Below are positions 58,422 through 64,000 of a stretch of DNA of 64,000 bases, in pieces. The DNA comes from Streptomyces bacillaris. Lineage in GTDB: Bacteria; Actinomycetota; Actinomycetes; Streptomycetales; Streptomycetaceae. The stretch is taken from NCBI RefSeq assembly GCF_003268675.1, contig NZ_CP029378.1, positions 7,316,001 to 7,380,000 on the forward strand, written 5' to 3'. The notes under the pieces are model-generated. The model saw nothing but the letters and a program-made list of their open reading frames with translations. It had not been told where the DNA came from and did no database searches. Every line of letters begins with the position of its first letter. Within the stretch, counting starts at the first letter, position 1. The translations under genes were made by a program, and so were the position numbers.

Positions 58422-58904
58422 ATGGCGACTCCCGACTTCATCCGCACCATCCGCGCCACCGCCGGCCACCAGCTGCTCCTGCTGCCCGGGGTGACCGCCA
58501 TCGTCTTCGACGACGAGGGCCGGGTCCTGCTGGGGCGGCGGGCGGACACCGGTAGGTGGTCGGTGATCGGCGGCATCGCGGAGCCCGGCGAGGAGCCCGC
58601 GCTGACGGCCGAGCGCGAGGTCCTGGAGGAGACCGGGGTGCACTGCGTGGCCGAGCGCCTGGTCCTCACGCAGGCGTTGGCGCCCGTGCAGTACGCCAAC
58701 GGCGACCGCTGCCAGTACCTCGACATCACCTTCCGCTGCCGCGCCACCGGCGGCGAGGCCCGCGTCAACGACGACGAGTCCCTGGAGGTCGGCTGGTTCC
58801 CCCTGGACGGGCTGCCGCCGCTCGCGGAGTTCGCCCTCTTCCGGATCAAGCAGGCGCTGACGGAGGGGCCGGCGTGGTTCCGGCGGACGTCGGGGGAGGG
58901 CTGA
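58422..58904 (+). CDS. NUDIX hydrolase
   Basis: A 160-residue single-domain NUDIX hydrolase. The box G51-x5-E57-x7-R65-E-V-L-E69-E70-T-G72 is intact, so it can bind metal and cleave a nucleoside diphosphate-X substrate. The ATG begins the family with the N-terminal helix MATPDFIRTIRATAGHQLLLL, a start common to ADP-ribose or nucleotide pyrophosphatases annotated as NUDIX in Streptomyces. It lies 99 bp after lnt and ends 15 bp before the convergent giant gene. The exact nucleotide is not predictable. Confidence 0.9.
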   Translation: MATPDFIRTIRATAGHQLLLLPGVTAIVFDDEGRVLLGRRADTGRWSVIGGIAEPGEEPALTAEREVLEETGVHCVAERLVLTQALAPVQYANGDRCQYLDITFRCRATGGEARVNDDESLEVGWFPLDGLPPLAEFALFRIKQALTEGPAWFRRTSGEG

Positions 58905-58919
58905 CCGACGTCGGCCGGC

Positions 58920-61900
58920 TTATCGGGGTCGGCCGGGGGCAATGTTTCCGGCTCCCCCATCGGGCCGTGGCGCGGTCCACAGCGCGATGCCAGGCGGCTC
59001 CTCGTAGCCGGTGACGGAGATCCACGCCTTCTCTGTGCGCTCCTTGGTCGGGATGTACACCGAACGGAACCGGTCGACCAGCGGGTGTTCCCGTCCGAAG
59101 TGGGCGCTCCTGAAGAGGCTGTCGGACACCACCGCGGCCAAGGGCGACCGGTGGGCTTCACGCAGTGCGGTGCGCAGCACCGCGGAATCGACGAGCCGCC
59201 GGGTGAGTGTGACCGGTGTCCCCTGCCAGCCCCATCCGTCGCTGACGCCCGCACCGCGGTGCAGAGCGACCCGCAGCCGCAGCCTTCCGACGACGGCATG
59301 GTCGTGCAACTCGGCTTCCAGGTCTCTCAGGAGTTCCGGGACGAGGGGCGTGCGCCGCACCTGGTCCGGAGCGAGGACGACTGTCATACCGTCTCCCGAG
59401 AACTCACTGTCCCAGAGCAGCCTCTCGCGACGCTCCAGGACCCGGGAGAGGACGCCCGCCAGTGCGGAGATCTGGTACCCCTGCATGTCGGTATCGCCCA
59501 CGATCTCCGCGACCAGGACGATACGCTCCTCTGCCACCTGCTCCTCGGCCCGGCGTTTCCCGGGGGCTCGGGCGCGCATCGCGTCGGCCCGCTCACCTGG
59601 CGGCCGCGTACGCCCCCAGGTCTCGTCCGCCGCTATCACGTCCACCAGCAGCTCCATCCCGAGGTCGTCGCGTTCCAGCAGCGGGCGCAGAACGTGCCGG
59701 GCCGAGGAGTCGGTGCCGTGGACACCGAGCCAGCGGATCGCCAGCCGTCCCGCAGCCTCGACCGTTGCCGGACGGAGCCCGGGACGGCCGAGCAGGGCGC
59801 TCAGGACGAACCCGGCGTCGCGTACGGTGCAATGAGCCCGCAACCAGTCGAACGCGAGAGCCGTCGCTCTGTGCGCCTGCTCCGGTGTGAGGTCGGCCCG
59901 TTGCAGCAGCGGACGGAGGACGAACCTCGCATAGGGGGTGTCCCCGTGCACCATCAGCCAGTCCAGGGCCTGCCGGAACGTCTCCGCCGTCACCGTCCAG
60001 GGCAGCCCGGTGCACGACAGCAGGCCGTTGAGGACGTACTGGGCGGCGCTGCTGCGGTCCTCGGCCCGGAGCCAGGCCAGAGCCTCGTCGGCGGTGCCTC
60101 GTACCGCGAACCCGGTGCGGTTCGCCTGCTGGAGCTGTGAGCGCAGTGCGCGGGCCTGCCTCACCTGGCGGGCGAGCGATCCGCGCCGCACCCGGTCGGA
60201 CCGGGCGAGCACACGGAAGCGGTCCGCCTGCTGCGAGTGGCCGGAGTTCCGCGCGGTCCGCCCGATCCGGTCCAGGTCGGAGCCCGGGGCATGTGCGGCC
60301 AGGGCGTCCCACAGGGTGTCCGGGGGAGAGGGCCGCCGCAACGGGTCCTTCGCGTACTGCTCCATCGACTCGGAGAGCCGGTAGTACGTCGGTACGGGCC
60401 CGGGGCCGTCGCTCTCGTCGGTCGTCCGTGGCAGCCGGTACGGGCCCATCCTCGCGAGGACGGCCGGAGGGAGGTCCGCGGACGAGAAGGGCGATGCACG
60501 ATCGCCCGGATATCCGCGGGCCGCGTCGATGAGCAACTGCTCGGACATCACGGCACCGTGGCCGTAGTGGCGGGCGTCGAGCGCAGCGGTCACGAATGCG
60601 CGGGCGGCGGGCGGACCGGACCTGAAGTGGTCCAACGTGGCGGTGCCGTCCGGCTCGGAGCGGATGACCAGGCCCTCTTCGCACAAGGACCGGGGCAGAA
60701 CGTACGGATGCGTCCCGTCCGGACGAGGACCGGCCGTGAGGAGGCTCCAGTCCTCGGGCCGCAGGGACGCCAGTACGAGGATGGGCCCGCTGCCGGTCTC
60801 GTGTAGAAGCCTCCTCAGCCCGGCCGCCGTGCGGGCACCTCTGCGCCCCTCCGACCGGTCCAGCAGGTATCGCTCCCCGGGGTCCAGCCAGATCGCGGTA
60901 CGGGGAGGGACCTCCGGGACCGCGTCGAGTACGGCGGCCAGGTCGGCGCTCCCGCCGGGCTCCCACAACCACCAGTCGCTCGGAAGCGTACGCATTGCCT
61001 CCATGCACGACCGGCTCTTCCCCGACCCTACGGGACCGACGAGCGTCACCATCCGGCTGGCCCCGGCGGCACACTCCCGTACGGCATCGCGGAGAGCCTG
61101 ATCGTGGAGCCGCTCGACGAAGCGAGGCATGCCCAGTTCCTCCTCCGCCCGGTCGAATGTGCGGACAGGGCGGCCGAGCCGCGCGATGCGCTCCGGCGAG
61201 GGGCGATCGCCCTGCCGAGCCGTCCCACCGAGGGCGTGGTGGCGCGGAACGGCGAGATCGTCGGGCAGTGTCGGGCCGGAGGGGGGTTGGAGGTCGGCCC
61301 GCGCCAGGAGATAGCGCGCCGGCCAGTCGAAGGGCGGGGCCTCGGCCGGAACACTCCGCCCGGTCAGCCAGCTGTGCAGGGTGGTGCTCCGCAGGGCCAC
61401 CGGAGGGGTCGCCGCGTCGGCCTCCCGGACCAGCTCCGAGAACGGCGGGCTGCCGGCGCGATTGTAGAGGGCACGCAGTTCCCCCGCGAAGGCGGCTCGG
61501 CTGTGGGAGGGGTCCCGTCCGTAGCGGGTCTGCACGCGGATGTGCACGGTCACCCCCGGGCGCTCGCCGCGCCACTCGGTCAGCCGCACACAGTGGTCGA
61601 GGTCCTGGAAGCCGTCCTTCCGGTCCGAATTGTCGAGGGAGACGAGGAACTCGACAGGGCAGGCGTGGGCAGTGAAGCGGTCGGGTGCCGAGCGTGCGGC
61701 CGAGGTCAGCGCCGACCACGAGAACACGAACGGGGTGTCGACCCGGATGCCGATGGGACCATCGGCGGTCGGCCGGACCAGATTCTGCACGGCCGGGTCC
61801 TGCCCGCCGGCGGAATGGAGCAGGGTGATGCCGCGGCGGGCGAAGAACCTGCGCAGGTCGTCGGCCACATCTGCGGCCCGGACGAAGCTGTCGGCCGTAC

Positions 61901-63872
61901 GGAGGTCGTCGAAGAGGGTGTCCGGTCTCGGCCAGCTTCCGGCCGGGGCGGGCAGTCTGGAGTGGGTGTAGTCGATCAGGAGCCGCAGCAGTTCCTCGGC
62001 CTCCCGGACGGTGCGACCCGACACGGCCGTGCCGAGGAGGGACCGCAGCCGGCCCACCGCCCGGCGGGCGACGGGTGACGCCCCGCCGGGAGCGGCGACC
62101 GCTCCGGTGCCGCCACCGGGGGACCGGCCATCCGTCCGTCGCGGTGCCTCCGCACCCGCTCGCGCCACCGTCGCCACCTCCGCGAACGGCTCCTCCTGCG
62201 CCGGAAGTTCCGTCTCCGCCCAGGCGCTGTGCAGCACCGCCGCGATGCCCTGCGGCGCGCTCGGGTGGGCGGCCGCGTGGCGGCCGAACGCGGCCCGGGT
62301 GCGCCACTCGTCGTGCGTGGTGAGGTGGGTACGCAGGTACTGCCGGGCGGCGGGGTGGAACACCAGCACCGGGTCGCTGTCGGCCTCGCGCCGTACCGTG
62401 AGCAGGCCGCTGGTCAGGACCTCGGCCAGGTCGGAGGGGGAGGCCTCGGGGACCACCTCCTTGTGCAGGACGTGCAGCAGGGGGAGCGAGAGGTCGGGGA
62501 GGCCTGAGCAGAGGACCGCGAGCCGGACGGCGGGGGCCGGGGCCGTGTGGGCGAACGCTTCGGCCAGACGCGCCGGGTCCGGCCGCCGGGGCGGTGTCTC
62601 GCCCTCGCGGGTACGGGAGGGCAGGCGGCCGGTGGCGGGGATGAGGACGGCCCCGCACCCCGCCGGGTCGGAGCGCATCAACGTAGAGGCCCAGGCGCCC
62701 AGGAGGTGCGGCGTGCACGACACGACCGGCAGCGCGGTCCACGGCCCGGGGAACGCGGCCCTCGCGGACGCGCCCTTCGAGGAAGCGCCCTGGCCCCCGG
62801 CGGTCCCGTCCCCGGCCGACGCGCCCCCGGCGGAAGCGCCCCGGGCAGACGTGCTCCGGCCCCCGGCGTACGCCTGTCCCGCCTCCGTGCCCAGCCGTCG
62901 GGGCAGCGCAAAGCGCAACGTGCCGTTGTGGGCGCCCACCCGGCTGCCCGTGACCCGTACAGCGGGAAGGTTCAGGGCCGAGCGGCGCCACAGGCGGGGC
63001 GGGAGCGGGTCGACCAGGGCCACCGGAACCCGGTTCGCCCAGTCGCGGAGCAGGAGCCAGGGGGCCGGGGCGTGCCAGCCCCGGGCCGCGCAGTCGGAGA
63101 AGACCAGGACCAGGCGTCGGCCCAGGGCCCCGCTGCCGTGGTGCGGGACCCGGTCGCCGGGGACCTCGCGGCCGTGGTGGTCCCGTACGAGCGGCTCCGT
63201 CCCCTGCCACTCCAGGCGCCAGGCGTGGACGGCGCGGAACCCGCCCAGCGCGGTCAGGAGCCGGGTCGCCGCACGGGTGGTCTCCTCCCACACGCTCATG
63301 GACAGCGAGGCGTCGACGAGCACCACCACCTCGAACCAGGGCTCCGGGGCCGGGCGGAACAGCGGGACCAGCGGCCCTCCGCGCGCGTAGTGCTCCACCG
63401 TGGCCTCGACGTCCAGCTCGCTGCGGCCGCCCCGCAGCCATGGCCGCCGGAACGGCTGGACCGCCCGGCCGACGGCGAGGGCGTCCGGGAGCGGGTCGGC
63501 CCGTCCCAGGGAGAGCGGCACGCCGCGTACCGTCGTTCCCGACCCGGGCCGGTGGCGGACGGAGACCGCGGTGCTCGTGGTCGTCGCGACTGCCCCGGGA
63601 GCCGGCCCCGGCAGTGCGTCGGCCCCGGACCGCTCCGGCTCCTCGGGCTCCGGCTCCTCGGACGCTTCCAAGGGCGGCCGGGACGCCGGGCCGGTGCCCT
63701 CCCCGAGGACACCGGACGCCGCCAGCCAGAGCGCGTCCGCGAGGGTACGGGCGTCCGCCGCGCCGCCTACCGCCCGCGTCTCCCCGAGCGCCCGCAGCAA
63801 GCGGGTCAGCGCGTCCCCGGGCGCGGAGGCATGCCCTCCCACCGCATCGCCGCTCCCCGCCCCCTCAGGCAC
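58920..63872 (-). CDS. Giant vWA / P-loop ATPase / repeat / cyclase-like protein (SAV_2336 type)
   Basis: A 1650-residue protein. The order of parts is: disordered head (1-140); vWA-like domain with MIDAS D187-A-S189-L-S191 (about 140-330); Gly/Ala/Ser-rich insert (about 330-375); helical and beta region (400-830); HTH-like segment (about 840-905, ELRALYNRAGSPPFSELVRE); STAND-like P-loop ATPase with Walker A GPVGSGKSRS (K952) and TAIWLDPGERYL as the Walker B candidate; about four WL-x-x-H repeats of about 37 residues (about 1260-1420); and a C-terminal cyclase-like domain (about 1450-1630, VAEIVGDTDMQGYQ, FSGDGMTVVL). The GTG at 63872 overlaps the upstream gene by 8 bp. It is probably a sensor-effector in a conflict or signalling system; the reaction is unknown. 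Confidence 0.85.
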   Translation of the reverse strand: MPEGAGSGDAVGGHASAPGDALTRLLRALGETRAVGGAADARTLADALWLAASGVLGEGTGPASRPPLEASEEPEPEEPERSGADALPGPAPGAVATTTSTAVSVRHRPGSGTTVRGVPLSLGRADPLPDALAVGRAVQPFRRPWLRGGRSELDVEATVEHYARGGPLVPLFRPAPEPWFEVVVLVDASLSMSVWEETTRAATRLLTALGGFRAVHAWRLEWQGTEPLVRDHHGREVPGDRVPHHGSGALGRRLVLVFSDCAARGWHAPAPWLLLRDWANRVPVALVDPLPPRLWRRSALNLPAVRVTGSRVGAHNGTLRFALPRRLGTEAGQAYAGGRSTSARGASAGGASAGDGTAGGQGASSKGASARAAFPGPWTALPVVSCTPHLLGAWASTLMRSDPAGCGAVLIPATGRLPSRTREGETPPRRPDPARLAEAFAHTAPAPAVRLAVLCSGLPDLSLPLLHVLHKEVVPEASPSDLAEVLTSGLLTVRREADSDPVLVFHPAARQYLRTHLTTHDEWRTRAAFGRHAAAHPSAPQGIAAVLHSAWAETELPAQEEPFAEVATVARAGAEAPRRTDGRSPGGGTGAVAAPGGASPVARRAVGRLRSLLGTAVSGRTVREAEELLRLLIDYTHSRLPAPAGSWPRPDTLFDDLRTADSFVRAADVADDLRRFFARRGITLLHSAGGQDPAVQNLVRPTADGPIGIRVDTPFVFSWSALTSAARSAPDRFTAHACPVEFLVSLDNSDRKDGFQDLDHCVRLTEWRGERPGVTVHIRVQTRYGRDPSHSRAAFAGELRALYNRAGSPPFSELVREADAATPPVALRSTTLHSWLTGRSVPAEAPPFDWPARYLLARADLQPPSGPTLPDDLAVPRHHALGGTARQGDRPSPERIARLGRPVRTFDRAEEELGMPRFVERLHDQALRDAVRECAAGASRMVTLVGPVGSGKSRSCMEAMRTLPSDWWLWEPGGSADLAAVLDAVPEVPPRTAIWLDPGERYLLDRSEGRRGARTAAGLRRLLHETGSGPILVLASLRPEDWSLLTAGPRPDGTHPYVLPRSLCEEGLVIRSEPDGTATLDHFRSGPPAARAFVTAALDARHYGHGAVMSEQLLIDAARGYPGDRASPFSSADLPPAVLARMGPYRLPRTTDESDGPGPVPTYYRLSESMEQYAKDPLRRPSPPDTLWDALAAHAPGSDLDRIGRTARNSGHSQQADRFRVLARSDRVRRGSLARQVRQARALRSQLQQANRTGFAVRGTADEALAWLRAEDRSSAAQYVLNGLLSCTGLPWTVTAETFRQALDWLMVHGDTPYARFVLRPLLQRADLTPEQAHRATALAFDWLRAHCTVRDAGFVLSALLGRPGLRPATVEAAGRLAIRWLGVHGTDSSARHVLRPLLERDDLGMELLVDVIAADETWGRTRPPGERADAMRARAPGKRRAEEQVAEERIVLVAEIVGDTDMQGYQISALAGVLSRVLERRERLLWDSEFSGDGMTVVLAPDQVRRTPLVPELLRDLEAELHDHAVVGRLRLRVALHRGAGVSDGWGWQGTPVTLTRRLVDSAVLRTALREAHRSPLAAVVSDSLFRSAHFGREHPLVDRFRSVYIPTKERTEKAWISVTGYEEPPGIALWTAPRPDGGAGNIAPGRPR

Positions 63873-63999
63873 GGGAGAGTTCCCGCAGGATCAGCTCGCG
63901 CAGCTCCTCGTACTGGCTGCCCCCCGGGGCCTGTTCACCGAGCAGCAGGGCCACCGCGTTCAGCAACTGGTCGATGGCCAGGTGCTCGCCCGCCCCGAC
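63865..63999 (-). CDS. 3' end of the gene upstream of the giant protein
   Basis: The last 44 codons of a minus-strand gene that continues past the right edge: GAGEHLAIDQLLNAVALLLG, then EQAPGGSQYEELRELILREL and SRA with TGA at 63867-63865. The residues form two amphipathic helices. In systems of this kind the partner is usually a MoxR-type AAA+ ATPase, and this helical tail would fit, but the fragment is too short to prove it. Its stop overlaps the GTG of the giant gene by 8 bp, so the two are translationally coupled. Confidence 0.65.
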   Translation of the reverse strand, partial: VGAGEHLAIDQLLNAVALLLGEQAPGGSQYEELRELILRELSRA

Positions 64000-64000
64000 C

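Noticed and set aside
1-64000. tRNA, rRNA, riboswitch or insertion sequence
   Set aside because: No cloverleaf, conserved rRNA block, known riboswitch core, transposase or terminal inverted repeat was seen on reading either strand; a dedicated covariance search was not possible.

Overview
The window is about 64 kb of chromosomal sequence from a Streptomyces-type actinomycete. Support for this: GC is very high throughout, with almost saturated G/C third codon positions; GTG and TTG starts are common; mycothiol-dependent and deazaflavin-dependent enzymes occur; and many proteins look Streptomyces-restricted (DUF6421-, DUF6986-, DUF4865-, DUF5134-, DUF6332-, DUF6643-, Rv1733c- and SAV_2336-type; these family names are recalled, not searched). 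I see no rRNA, tRNA, CRISPR array, insertion sequence, prophage or attachment site.

Layout. 0-5.7 kb: 3' end of an LVIVD-like protein with a perfect terminator, a PAP2 phosphatase, an M56 metallopeptidase, a DUF5134 membrane protein, a GNAT acetyltransferase and a GDPD phosphodiesterase. 6-10 kb: a tight DUF6421 - SDR - threonine aldolase operon and a transglutaminase-like protein. 10-15.5 kb: PlsC-type acyltransferase, a thioredoxin gene broken by one amber codon, a cysteine-type leader peptide in front of a flavin reductase, etfB-etfA, and a DUF6986 aldolase-like gene with a candidate IclR-type operator. 15.6-25 kb: an NHL-repeat remnant, a divergent CGNR regulator / Asp-nucleophile hydrolase pair, a LacI regulator and ROK kinase, an ATPase-NUDIX fusion with a frameshift near its end, MBL hydrolase, M20 dipeptidase, geranylgeranyl-reductase-like flavoprotein and a deazaflavin oxidoreductase. 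25-36 kb: regulators paired with small enzymes or transporters (NmrA/TetR, TetR, MDMPI, MFS/ROK, phosphotriesterase-DUF4865-TetR, HATPase). 36-43.5 kb: a Cds1-like PLP enzyme, SRPBCC proteins, an SDR-DUF2867 protein, a sigma-like membrane-anchored protein and a DeoR regulator. 43.6-58.9 kb: a polytopic membrane hydrolase converging on a beta-helix/AAA+ fusion, Rv1733c and MOSC proteins, 2-phosphosulfolactate phosphatase, a TerD-family protein, an HpnB-like glycosyltransferase, a glutamate-racemase-like protein, Lnt and a NUDIX hydrolase. 58.9-64 kb: a 1650-residue vWA + P-loop ATPase + repeat + cyclase-like protein, overlapped by an upstream gene that runs off the window.

How the genes work together. 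Most units are one to three genes with their own regulator, and several carry a visible operator palindrome (LacI site before the ROK kinase, TetR sites before NmrA/TetR and before the DUF4865 set, a duplicated TetR-like site before the deazaflavin oxidoreductase). Recurring themes are small redox and flavin enzymes, sulfur and cysteine metabolism (leader peptide, flavin reductase, Cds1-like enzyme, phosphosulfolactate phosphatase) and cell-envelope lipids (PAP2, GDPD, PlsC, Lnt, HpnB-like). The best candidate for a poorly described system is the giant right-edge protein, whose domains resemble vWA/MoxR-associated conflict systems. Short tandem duplications of 15-38 bp occur at or inside gene ends at many places, suggesting an active source of C-terminal variation.
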